From positions 1 through 64,000 of the forward strand of contig CALTCK010000012.1 of assembly GCA_943842625.1 (NCBI GenBank): a DNA stretch of 64,000 nt, in the 5' to 3' direction. The translations under genes were made by a program, and so were the position numbers. Each line of letters opens with the position of its first letter. Position 1 is the first letter of the stretch. Below the pieces are notes generated by a model, which did not search any database, was not told the DNA's origin, and saw only the letters and a list, made by a program, of their open reading frames with translations. Of this stretch, positions 17,758-26,325 are shown in pieces. Source of the stretch: an uncultured Flavobacteriaceae bacterium. Lineage in GTDB: Bacteria > Bacteroidota > Bacteroidia > Flavobacteriales > Flavobacteriaceae.

Positions 17758-17765
17758 TACTTTTG
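17758..17765 (+). promoter_or_regulatory. -7 element upstream of rsmG
   Basis: TACTTTTG 15 bases before the rsmG ATG, predicting a leader of about 10 bases. It faces away from the desaturase promoter. Confidence 0.5.
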
Positions 17766-17780
17766 TAAAATACTTTTATC

Positions 17781-18413
17781 ATGAAATTATTACTTAAATA
17801 TTATCCTGATTTGTCTGATCAACAAATTTCAAAATTTAAAAAATTGAAAGAACTTTATAAAGATTGGAATTTAAAAATTAATGTAGTTTCTCGAAAAGAT
17901 ATCGATGAACTATACCTTAGACATGTTTTACATTCTTTAGGAATTGCAAAAATTCAAAAGTTTATTCCAGGCTCTAAGATATTGGATGTTGGAACTGGTG
18001 GTGGTTTCCCCGGAATACCTCTTGCAATCCTATTTCCTGAAGTTCAATTTCATTTAGTAGATAGTATTGCAAAAAAGATAAAAGTTGTTAATGAAGTAGT
18101 AGCGGGTTTAAATCTTCAAAATGTGACTATTACTAATGCTAGAGTTGAATCTTTAAATGATCGATATGATTTTATTGTGAGTAGGGCAGTAGCACAAATG
18201 GATACCTTTGTGCGATGGGTTTATCTAGCTGTTTTAAAGAAAAACAACCATGAGCTTAAAAATGGAATTTTATATTTAAAAGGAGGTGATTTAACCGACG
18301 AATTGTTAAATTTTCCAGCAGCTACAATTTATCCTCTTATAGATTATTTTGAGGAAGATTTTTTTGAAACTAAAAGCGTAGTTTATTTACCGCTAAAATT
18401 CAAAAAAAAATAA
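17781..18413 (+). CDS. rsmG: 16S rRNA m7G527 methyltransferase
   Basis: SAM-dependent N7 methylation of G527 in 16S rRNA. The 210-residue protein has normal family length and the SAM loop LDVGTGGGFPGIPLA. NVVSRKDIDELYLRHVLHS precedes it, and SRAVAQMD follows. It is monocistronic; the region after it holds only an imperfect hairpin (18417-18450) before the convergent pseudogene. Confidence 0.97.
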   Translation: MKLLLKYYPDLSDQQISKFKKLKELYKDWNLKINVVSRKDIDELYLRHVLHSLGIAKIQKFIPGSKILDVGTGGGFPGIPLAILFPEVQFHLVDSIAKKIKVVNEVVAGLNLQNVTITNARVESLNDRYDFIVSRAVAQMDTFVRWVYLAVLKKNNHELKNGILYLKGGDLTDELLNFPAATIYPLIDYFEEDFFETKSVVYLPLKFKKK

Positions 18414-18469
18414 ATAAAAAAAACCCCGAAAATTACTTCGAAGTTTTTTTATTTGATATAAAGAATTGG

Positions 18470-20132
18470 TTATCTATTAATAATAAATTTATCTGTTTTA
18501 ACTTGATTACCGTTGATAATTTTTATCAAGTAAGTTCCTGTTGTTAACTTAGAAACGTCTAACTGTTGGTTAAGAGAAATATTATTTTGAAATAAAACAA
18601 CTCTACCTAATAAATCAAATACTTTGACCGATGAATTTTCAGCATTTTGAATGTTTATATTGTTTTTTGCTGGGTTAGGGTAAATAACAACATTACCTAG
18701 TAAATTATCGTTATTTCCTAGATCTCCAACTGTTTTAAAATGAACTTCTTCACCAGCACCATAATTTCCAGGAGAACTATATACAACATCATTATTGGTG
18801 TCATATAACACTACAGATCCACCACCATTTCCAGCACTATCAAAAACTCTGAATCTGTAACAGTCGTTTGTTAAATCAAATTGTTCAACAACACTTTCAT
18901 TATTGCCATATGGGCCGCCGCTGTATAAAGTTTCGCCACTTGAGTTCATAACCTCCCAGGTACATTGCGATCCTGCATTGTCTGTATTCAAGATCATATT
19001 AACCGTAGTAGTGTGCTCATTAGCAATATTAAAGTTTTCAGAAATCTGATTATCTGAATTATTGTCATCATCAGACAGTGAAATTTCAACAGTATTTACA
19101 TCTTGTATTTCGTAGGAAATTGCGGGTAATTGAACGGTTTCGCTTTGTAGCGAAAGCAATGATCCTGTCCAAGTGTAATTTTGAGAAGCTCCTCCATTAA
19201 CTGAGTAGGTAATTTCAACTTCTGTAAGGTCATTTTCTCCGAAATTTTGAATGGTGACATTAGGTGCAATATCAAATCCGCATTGTGGTAAAATTGCTTC
19301 TACTGATGTTGGACGCGCATTGTTCTCTGCTGAAAAATTAGAGTAGGTTGGAAAAGTACCGCTTCCACTTGGCATATCTTTATTGGTTTCAGTAATAAAA
19401 GCTACCACTTCTAAATCTTCAATTTTTACAGGAACACCGTTATAATCGTCTGGGATGTCGTAGGTGTATGTTTCGTCAATAAATGTTCCAGCAGTAGTTG
19501 TTGTGATAACTTCTCCCCACTGACCAGTTATTAACCAGACTAATCGGTGCATATGATTGTACTCAGTGGTATTTCCGTTTGCATAATCAGTTTGAGGGCC
19601 GATAGTATTATTTTGTAGTAAAGCAACATTTAACTTATTGTTGCTTTCAGGACTATCTGCTGGTATAAAAGCTTCAACATGAACCGTTATGGTATTGGTT
19701 TGCACATCAATGTCTGCCTCAACTCCGACATTTACATCAGCAGATTGACCAAGAGCAGTGTTTGCAGCAGAAGTCCAAGACTTCTACTCTAGGGCATTCG
19801 AATTTCTAGTTAATAGTTCCAGAAGGGTAGAAGTTGGCAGCCTACCTTGAGCAGCTATAGCGTTTCCAAAAGGAGTTCTAAAATCAAATCCACTATTTCC
19901 AGGATTTGCATAACTACCTTGATGTATATTAATTAAAAAAACATTTCCTGGATTATTATTTTGAATATTTTGAGCTATTGCGTGTCCGTCTGGACAGTAG
20001 CCGCATGTAATTCCAGTAAATTCTTCCAATACAACTTTCTTGTTTTCAGGATTTGTACTTACAATTGTTTGAGCGAATACAAGTTAGTGTGAAAAACGTA
20101 AATAATACGTTTAGGGTGTAATTTATTTTCAT
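18470..20132 (-). pseudogene. Broken Omp28-type T9SS-sorted protein
   Basis: Remains of an exported protein of about 553 residues. The ATG at 20132 opens a signal peptide, but the frame shifts near 20080-20090, so it now ends at a TGA. In the restored frame it continues VFAQTIVSTNPENKK, a thioredoxin-like part with CGYC, then meets an in-frame TAG at 19784-19786. The same frame then runs on unbroken through KSWTSAANTALGQS, Ig-like and beta domains, and a type A T9SS sorting tail (VIYPNPAKNNINI ... KTDKFIINR). The total length is not a multiple of three. The intact Omp28-like lipoprotein gene at 23427 is a paralogue. Confidence 0.85.
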
Positions 20133-20180
20133 TTTTTTTGGTTGGTTATTAATTTTAATTATTTATTAATTTTTTGCATT

Positions 20181-20214
20181 AATGCTTGAATTTTACAATT
20201 AAAATGCTTGAATT
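20181..20214. repeat. 12-bp direct repeat upstream of T9SS genes
   Basis: AATGCTTGAATT occurs at 20181-20192 and 20203-20214, 22 bases apart, or about two helical turns. It lies in the gap between the divergent pseudogene and small T9SS gene. A short palindrome (AAATGTTAAACATTT) follows at about 20244-20258. It may be an operator; the binding protein is unknown. Confidence 0.5.
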
Positions 20215-20293
20215 ATACAGTTTTTTGAGTGTTAAGTAACATAAAATGTTAAACATTTAACAAAATCAATATCAAATATATGTTATTTTTATT

Positions 20294-20301
20294 TAATTTT
20301 G
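20294..20301 (+). promoter_or_regulatory. -7 element upstream of T9SS protein gene
   Basis: TAATTTTG fits TAnnTTTG, 30 bases before the ATG at 20332. Confidence 0.45.
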
Positions 20302-20331
20302 TGTTTTATTTAAACAACTAACCAAAAAAGT

Positions 20332-21054
20332 ATGAAAAATACATTATTACTTATCGCAGTTTTCTTAACAACTTTTGCATTATTTGCACAAAACCCTTAT
20401 ACAATAACTGATCACGACGGTGAAGAAGTAACGGAAGGGATGGTAGTTACTATGAATAATTTTGGGGTTCCAGCTGGATCCTTTGATTATTTTGTTACTA
20501 ATGATAGTGACGAAGATATTTATATGAGAATAGAATTTGTAAGCGCAGTGAATGCTGATGGAAGCGGTTTTGAATTGTGTTTCGATCAATGTTTTATTGA
20601 TTTAGTTATTGGGCAATCTATACCACCTGCTCCAAACTTTGTGACAATCCCAGCAGGAGAAACTACTCCAAGCGGAAACCATTTTGCTGCTACTTTAGAA
20701 AGTAATGAAGTGCAAGATTATAATTTTAGGTTTTACCTAACTGATTCTGAAGGTACTGATATAGGAAACGACTTAAATTTCACGTATCGTTATGATCCTA
20801 TCCTTGGATCGAACGATTTTAGAGAATTAGGAGTTTCAATAACCTCAACGGTTATCTTTAACAATATGGAAGTTAACGCTTTGGAAGATATGGATATGGT
20901 CATCTACAACTTGCAAGGTCAATTAATAAATTCACAAATTTTGAGTACAGGAAATCATACAATTAATATGTCTTATTTGAGTCCTCAAATGTATATTGTC
21001 AAGTTTAAAACGACAGAGGGAATTTCTAAGACTTTGAAAATTCTAAAAAAATAA
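20332..21054 (+). CDS. T9SS type A sorted protein, hypothetical
   Basis: A 240-residue exported protein of unknown function. The signal peptide MKNTLLLIAVFLTTFALFAQ is followed by a beta-rich domain with a Cys-x3-Cys pair (LCFDQCF). The last 70 residues match the type A T9SS sorting domain: MVIYNLQGQLINSQ, YIVKFKT and the basic end KTLKILKK. It is therefore expected to cross the outer membrane by T9SS and be attached or released. It is divergent from the Omp28-type pseudogene, with which it shares a 199-bp gap. Confidence 0.8.
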   Translation: MKNTLLLIAVFLTTFALFAQNPYTITDHDGEEVTEGMVVTMNNFGVPAGSFDYFVTNDSDEDIYMRIEFVSAVNADGSGFELCFDQCFIDLVIGQSIPPAPNFVTIPAGETTPSGNHFAATLESNEVQDYNFRFYLTDSEGTDIGNDLNFTYRYDPILGSNDFRELGVSITSTVIFNNMEVNALEDMDMVIYNLQGQLINSQILSTGNHTINMSYLSPQMYIVKFKTTEGISKTLKILKK

Positions 21055-21068
21055 AAATCATTCTAAAT

Positions 21069-21100
21069 AAAAAAAGCTCCAAAATTTTGGAGCTTTTTTT
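21069..21100. terminator. Bidirectional terminator
   Basis: A perfect 32-base palindrome: seven As, GCTCC, AAAATTTT, GGAGC, seven Ts. It lies between the converging T9SS protein and DUF6029 genes and can end transcription from both sides. Confidence 0.9.
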
Positions 21101-21110
21101 ATTTAGAAAT

Positions 21111-22757
21111 TTAAAAGTTTACAGTTAAATTTGCTGTAAGACCTGTGTTTTCCGGTACAAATCTACAAACTCCACCAATGCATATTAAACCTCCTCTTTG
21201 TCTACCATAATTCATAGCAAATCTTGTTCTGCCTTTAGAATAACTACCCCCCGCACTGTAGTAATGTATGTCTGTATCTCCATAATTCCAATTATCTGCA
21301 AGGTATAATGCAAAATTTGAATTAAAATTATACTCAAATACTCCGGCCACCCAATTTTTCCGATCCTTTTCAGCCCATAAATGTTGAGCAACAAATCTAA
21401 CAGATTTAGATCCTTTAATTTTATAGGTACCCTCTAAAACAGCAATGGAGGCTTTAATATCTTCTTCAACTGATAGAGGTCCCCCATATACAATACCTTT
21501 GTCAACAATCACATTTTGGAATGTTGCTACTCCACTCCATTTTTTGTTTATTTTCTTCTTGACTTCAACACTAACATCTCTAAATAAACGAGGTCCTTTA
21601 CCAATAAATTCGGCTTTATACCACCTGTTTTCTATATGATATTCTGCATCTAAACCAGCCCAATACGAAAAATTTCCAGCGATTTTTGTCCCGTATTTTC
21701 CGCCTAATAAAGTGCCTTTTTTAAACTTATAGTATAAATCTATCTGTGTTCCAACTTCACCTGCTCTTTGATCGTACGTTTCTATTATTAATCTTGGTTG
21801 TGCATTGTAAACATAGATATTAGTTAACATATAATCTTGTTGTTTGGTAAGTGCAGGGGTATAGCCAATAAGTTCTTGGTTATAAATATTTCCCTCAGCT
21901 AAACGATCTGCATAAAAAGAGAAGTTTTCTAACCTTCTGAAGGTGGCATTTATTCCAAGCCCTTTTTTAGCATACCCTAAATCAATTTGCATTGCAGTTC
22001 CATCATATAATTTGTTGGATGATAGTTGACCTTCGTTAGCAATTACATCCGGATCTTTGATGATGGCTTCTATACCTCCATAAAAATCTCCGGCTACAAA
22101 ATTTAACCTTCCTCCATAGGCGTTTACAGTGCTGGGTATGGTATCATTTGTACCGTTATTTTGATATCGGCCAACATAACTAACACCTAAATCTAAATCT
22201 ATACGATCAATTTTTAGTGCTTCGCTAATATTTAAGTTAGCATCAATACCTTGCGTTATTCCCTCAGAAACATCAAATCCATTTCTTGTTTTTCCGTAAA
22301 TACCAGTTAAATCTAAATAGTCTGTTGGTGTGAAAATAACCCGAATTCCTTTTAAAGCATTGTTAATTCCTAGCTGTCGATCTTCCCAACTTCTTAGAAT
22401 AAGTCCATTCCCAAATTGTTGATAAAAGTATCCAGCTGTTATATCTATTGTTTCGTGCTTAAAATTTAAGTAATAAGTGCCAATATCATTGTTTCCGTCA
22501 AATTTAGGAGAATAACCCAACAGAGCTGATGGTAAGTAGGATTCGTATTGGACGCCTGCTGTAAATTTTCCTAAATTGTAATCTAATCTGAAGTAATTAT
22601 TTGATCTTAATTGATCTTTTGGAGCATCAAAGTTGAGTCCTTCATCATTTAATAGCCATTGAGTATTTGATTCAAATCCTCCAAAAAAATAGCCTGTATC
22701 TTGAGCAAATGTTAATGTGCTATATAAAATTGATGCAATTAGTAGTAATTTTTTCAT
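21111..22757 (-). CDS. DUF6029 family outer-membrane protein
   Basis: I recognise this as the DUF6029 family, which has no assigned function. It has 548 residues: signal peptide ending LTFAQ, then a long run of alternating beta strands as in a porin-like barrel, ending LTANLTVNF with a terminal Phe as in outer-membrane barrels. A CIGGVC cysteine pair lies near the C-terminus. It lies 26 bases after the TlpA gene on the same strand, so the two are co-transcribed, which suggests a link to thiol redox at the envelope; that is inference. Confidence 0.75.
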   Translation of the reverse strand: MKKLLLIASILYSTLTFAQDTGYFFGGFESNTQWLLNDEGLNFDAPKDQLRSNNYFRLDYNLGKFTAGVQYESYLPSALLGYSPKFDGNNDIGTYYLNFKHETIDITAGYFYQQFGNGLILRSWEDRQLGINNALKGIRVIFTPTDYLDLTGIYGKTRNGFDVSEGITQGIDANLNISEALKIDRIDLDLGVSYVGRYQNNGTNDTIPSTVNAYGGRLNFVAGDFYGGIEAIIKDPDVIANEGQLSSNKLYDGTAMQIDLGYAKKGLGINATFRRLENFSFYADRLAEGNIYNQELIGYTPALTKQQDYMLTNIYVYNAQPRLIIETYDQRAGEVGTQIDLYYKFKKGTLLGGKYGTKIAGNFSYWAGLDAEYHIENRWYKAEFIGKGPRLFRDVSVEVKKKINKKWSGVATFQNVIVDKGIVYGGPLSVEEDIKASIAVLEGTYKIKGSKSVRFVAQHLWAEKDRKNWVAGVFEYNFNSNFALYLADNWNYGDTDIHYYSAGGSYSKGRTRFAMNYGRQRGGLICIGGVCRFVPENTGLTANLTVNF

Positions 22758-22783
22758 TTGTAGTTGCTTCGTTTTTTGTTGAT

Positions 22784-23266
22784 TTATAATGTTAGCTCTT
22801 TGATTTTTTCATAAAGCTCATCTTCCGATCCAGGACTGTAACCAGAATGTCTTAAAACAATTTTATTGTCTTTAACTACAATAGTAAGAGGCACCGTTGA
22901 TGCTCCTAATGCACGTTTTAAATCGTTATTTGTATCTAATAAAATTTGATAATCCCATCCTTTTCCGTTAATTAAAGATTTTACTCTTTTTACAGTTCTG
23001 CTATCATCAACAGAGACTGCTATTAGTTCAACCCCAGTTTCCTCCTGCCATTCTTCATAAACATCACTGATAGCATCTAATTCTTTTATACAAGGAACAC
23101 ACCATGTTGCCCACAAGGAAATAATAACAACATTATTTTGGTCGGTAACTTCATGGAAGCTTATGGTTTTTCCTTCCATTGTTTTTAGGTCAACATTGGG
23201 AATATTGTCTTGAGAAAACACATTGAGTGTAGTTAGAAGTACAAAAAGTAAAATATTTTTTTTCAT
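22784..23266 (-). CDS. TlpA-family thiol-disulfide oxidoreductase
   Basis: An exported thioredoxin-fold protein of 160 residues. Its signal peptide ends VFSQ. The active site WATWCVPC has Cys56 and Cys59, and a cis-Pro loop (STVPLTI) is near residue 120. Members of this family reduce or isomerise disulfides in the periplasm. It is upstream of and co-transcribed with the DUF6029 gene. The divergent neighbour is an Omp28-like lipoprotein with its own CxxC. Confidence 0.9.
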   Translation of the reverse strand: MKKNILLFVLLTTLNVFSQDNIPNVDLKTMEGKTISFHEVTDQNNVVIISLWATWCVPCIKELDAISDVYEEWQEETGVELIAVSVDDSRTVKRVKSLINGKGWDYQILLDTNNDLKRALGASTVPLTIVVKDNKIVLRHSGYSPGSEDELYEKIKELTL

Positions 23267-23287
23267 GGGTTAGTTTTTATTTGAATT

Positions 23288-23295
23288 CAAAAATA
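23288..23295 (-). promoter_or_regulatory. -7 element upstream of the TlpA gene
   Basis: TATTTTTG on the minus strand, 21 bases before the ATG. The divergent Omp28-like gene has its own -7 element about 100 bases away. Confidence 0.5.
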
Positions 23296-23391
23296 ATTTA
23301 TTTATTTCAATAAACACTAATTAAATAATTAGATGCTCACATGTTTTATTTATTTTTTTAAGATTCAATAATTTATTTTTCTAATTTCTAT

Positions 23392-23399
23392 TACTTTTG
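23392..23399 (+). promoter_or_regulatory. -7 element upstream of Omp28-like gene
   Basis: TACTTTTG, 27 bases before the ATG at 23427. It covers the TTG at 23397, which argues that this TTG is not the translation start. Confidence 0.5.
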
Positions 23400-23426
23400 T
23401 TTCAATTATTTAAAAAAACTAACCCT

Positions 23427-24482
23427 ATGAAAAATATCTATTATTTAGGATTAATACTTACTTTTTTTGCATTATCATCTTGTAGTAGAACTGAAGAGAA
23501 TATTTCTTTATTGCCACCTACTGCTGATATTGTAGTCGACGACTTAGTTAGAAAAACTTCTCTTCGAAACCAAGAGATTCCTTTCAAAATTATAAATGAA
23601 TTAGGAGAAGATATTTCTTTGCAGGCAACATTTTTTGTTAATGATACAGAAATTCAAGGGAATATTTTTACTTCCGAAACAATTGGAGAATTTGAAGTTT
23701 ATGGTATATACACAGAAAATGGAACCGTTGTAACAACAAATACTGAAACGTTCGATGTTATTATTCCAAAAAGAAAAGTAGTTGTTGAAGATTATACCGG
23801 TACTTGGTGTGGGTATTGTCCAATAGTCACTGCGGCAATTGAAGACGCTCATGATATGACTGACGATCTAACAATTATAACAATTCATAAAACCGGAAGT
23901 GGTGATCCAGATCTTTTACACTTTCCACAAGTTGATGAATTGAGAGATGCATTTGGTGTTTTCGGTTATCCAACTGCAAAAATAAATAGAACAATTAATT
24001 GGAGCAATCCATATAGCTTAGATGAAATTACAAGCTTGACTGGTTTAGATACTAATATAGGGATTGCAATAAACTCCGAGCTCTCAACAGATACTAATGA
24101 TTTAATTATTGAAGTTGAACTGGTGAATGAACAAAGTTTTATGACTGGCGATAAACTCGTGGTTTATCTCCTCGAAAGTGGCATATTACAAGATCAGGTT
24201 AATTACTACAACGATGACCCGACAAGTCCATATTACCAGTTAGGAAATCCAATTCCTAATTTTGAACAAAATCATGGTTTAAGAAATTCTTTGACAAATT
24301 TAACAGGAGATGCTATTTCAAGTACAGCTGCTTTAGTAACCTACAATAGAACTTTTTCTTTCTCAATACCTGAAAATTATAATACTGCGAATATGAGTGT
24401 AGTGGTTTTGGTAGTAAACAGTGATAATACCGCTTTAAATTCTCAGTTTGCTGAGTTGGGAGAAAATAAACCTTACGAATAG
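23427..24482 (+). CDS. Omp28-related lipoprotein with thioredoxin-like CxxC
   Basis: A 351-residue exported lipoprotein (LSSC, Cys19). Residues 33-115 look like an Ig-type beta domain. The Omp28-like thioredoxin-fold part follows, with the TGTWCGYCP motif (Cys128, Cys131) and a FGVFGYPT cis-Pro loop. Omp28 proteins are outer-membrane-associated and of unknown substrate. The ATG at 23427 is used rather than the TTG at 23397, because only then does the lipoprotein signal begin properly. It is the intact paralogue of the pseudogene at 18470-20132 and is divergent from the TlpA-DUF6029 pair. Confidence 0.82.
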   Translation: MKNIYYLGLILTFFALSSCSRTEENISLLPPTADIVVDDLVRKTSLRNQEIPFKIINELGEDISLQATFFVNDTEIQGNIFTSETIGEFEVYGIYTENGTVVTTNTETFDVIIPKRKVVVEDYTGTWCGYCPIVTAAIEDAHDMTDDLTIITIHKTGSGDPDLLHFPQVDELRDAFGVFGYPTAKINRTINWSNPYSLDEITSLTGLDTNIGIAINSELSTDTNDLIIEVELVNEQSFMTGDKLVVYLLESGILQDQVNYYNDDPTSPYYQLGNPIPNFEQNHGLRNSLTNLTGDAISSTAALVTYNRTFSFSIPENYNTANMSVVVLVVNSDNTALNSQFAELGENKPYE

Positions 24483-24501
24483 ATTCACACTGTTATTTAT
24501 A

Positions 24502-24533
24502 AAAAAAACCTCAACTATTGTTGAGGTTTTTTT
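24502..24533. terminator. Bidirectional terminator
   Basis: Stem of seven As plus CCTCAAC pairing with GTTGAGG plus seven Ts, 4-base loop. It lies between the converging Omp28-like and pruA genes. Confidence 0.9.
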
Positions 24534-24551
24534 ATGATTGTTTTTTTAAAT

Positions 24552-26177
24552 TTATCCTAAAAAAGGATATCTATAGTTTGTAGGTGTAACAAAAGTTTCT
24601 TTAATCATTCTTGGTGAAACCCATCGATAAAGATTTAACTTACTTCCAGCTTTATCGTTTGTTCCACTTGCTCTAGCACCACCAAAAGGTTGTTGCCCAA
24701 CAACAGCCCCTGTAGGTTTGTCATTTATATAGAAATTACCTGCGGCATTTTGTAATATTTTAACTCCAAGTTCTAGTGCATATCTGTCTTCGCTGAACAC
24801 TGCTCCAGTGAGCGCATATTCACTAGTTTTGTCAACCAAATGAAGTGTTTCTTCCCAATGATCATCTTCAAAAACAAAAATCGTTACTACGGGACCAAAC
24901 AGCTCTGTAAACATTGTTGTGTAATTAGGATCTTTAGTTAAGATAACTGTTGGTTCTATAAAATATCCTTTGCTTTTGTCATAATTACCACCAACTATTA
25001 TTTCAGCATTATCATCAGATTTTGCTTGATCTATATAGCTAGCTAATTTATCGAATGAGCCTTCGTGGATTACCGCTGTAATGAAATTACTCATATCTTC
25101 TGGAGAGCCCATTTTAAATGAGTTTACGTCATTTACAAGATTGTTTTTTACATCATTCCAAATACTTTTAGAGACATAACATCTACTTGCTGCACTACAT
25201 TTTTGACCTTGAAATTCGAAAGCACCTCTTGCGATAGCTGTTGCCACCTGTTTTGGATTTGCAGTTTTATGAGCTACTATAAAATCTTTTCCTCCTGTTT
25301 CACCAACTATTCGAGGGTACGTTTTGTAATTGTGAATATTTGTTCCAATTTTTTGCCAGATATTTTTAAAAACATTCGTTGAACCTGTAAAATGAATTCC
25401 ACTAAAATCTGGACTTGCTAGTATCGTGTCTGTAATCATTATTGGATCACCCATTACCATTTGAATAACTCCAGGAGGTACACCTGCTTCTTTAAATACA
25501 TCTAATACAATTTTAGCTGAAAATACTTGACTGTCACTTGGTTTCCAAATAACTACATTACCCATTAATGCAGCACTAGCTGGTAAATTTCCTGCAATTG
25601 CAGTAAAATTAAATGGGGTAATAGCATAAATAAAACCTTCTAATGGACGGTATTCTAATCGATTCCATGCGTCAGAAGTAGATTCAGGTTGTTCTGCATA
25701 TATTTCAGTCATGAACTGAACATTAAAGCGTAAAAAGTCAATCAATTCACAGGCAGCATCTATCTCTGCTTGATGAATAGTTTTAGATTGAGCAACCATA
25801 GTGGCAGCATTTATTTTTGCTCTGTATGGACCTGCAATTAATTCAGCAGCACGAAGAAAAATTGCAGCTCTTTGTTCCCACGGTGTATTAGCCCAAGTAT
25901 TTCTTGCTTCTAAAGCTCCTAGAATGGCAGTATCTATATTTTTTTTCTCTGCTTTATGGTAGGTTCCTACTATATGTTGGTGATCGTGAGGAGGAGACAT
26001 CGTATCAATATTACCTGTTTTAACATCTTCACCATTTATATACATAGGCACATCAATTGTGCTATTGTACATTTTTTTGTAAGCATCTAGTGCTTTTGTG
26101 CGTTCTGGTGAGCCAGGAGCGTATCCTTTTATTGGTTCATTAACAGCAATTGGTACTTCAAAAAATCCTTTTCCCAT
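24552..26177 (-). CDS. pruA: L-glutamate gamma-semialdehyde dehydrogenase
   Basis: Oxidises glutamate semialdehyde (pyrroline-5-carboxylate) to glutamate with NAD+, the second step of proline breakdown. The 541-residue aldehyde dehydrogenase has the catalytic Glu in VGETGGKDF (about 292) and the catalytic Cys in GQKCSAASR (about 325). The length and the PFNFTAIAGNLPA segment fit the single-function bacterial/eukaryotic P5CDH type. Proline dehydrogenase is not in the window. Confidence 0.95.
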   Translation of the reverse strand: MGKGFFEVPIAVNEPIKGYAPGSPERTKALDAYKKMYNSTIDVPMYINGEDVKTGNIDTMSPPHDHQHIVGTYHKAEKKNIDTAILGALEARNTWANTPWEQRAAIFLRAAELIAGPYRAKINAATMVAQSKTIHQAEIDAACELIDFLRFNVQFMTEIYAEQPESTSDAWNRLEYRPLEGFIYAITPFNFTAIAGNLPASAALMGNVVIWKPSDSQVFSAKIVLDVFKEAGVPPGVIQMVMGDPIMITDTILASPDFSGIHFTGSTNVFKNIWQKIGTNIHNYKTYPRIVGETGGKDFIVAHKTANPKQVATAIARGAFEFQGQKCSAASRCYVSKSIWNDVKNNLVNDVNSFKMGSPEDMSNFITAVIHEGSFDKLASYIDQAKSDDNAEIIVGGNYDKSKGYFIEPTVILTKDPNYTTMFTELFGPVVTIFVFEDDHWEETLHLVDKTSEYALTGAVFSEDRYALELGVKILQNAAGNFYINDKPTGAVVGQQPFGGARASGTNDKAGSKLNLYRWVSPRMIKETFVTPTNYRYPFLG

Positions 26178-26204
26178 GATATGTTTATTATAAATTTAGA
26201 TTTG

Positions 26205-26212
26205 CAAAGGTA
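26205..26212 (-). promoter_or_regulatory. -7 element upstream of pruA
   Basis: TACCTTTG on the minus strand, 27 bases before the pruA ATG. Confidence 0.5.
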
Positions 26213-26325
26213 CAAATTTCAAGTACTAAACTTAATAGACCTTTTGGAATCTTTTTTTAATACTTCCGTCAAAAAATAGCGCCTTCATGTTGGGATATTT
26301 AATATTAAAAATAAATTATATTTTA

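Noticed and set aside
18417-18450. Terminator between rsmG and the pseudogene
   Set aside because: The A-run/T-run hairpin has two internal mismatches in its GC part; it may work weakly but is not secure.
18470-19705. Separate gene starting at a GTG
   Set aside because: The frame continues upstream of this GTG for 26 codons to an in-frame TAG, beyond which the same frame carries the Omp28-like part; it is the tail of one broken gene.
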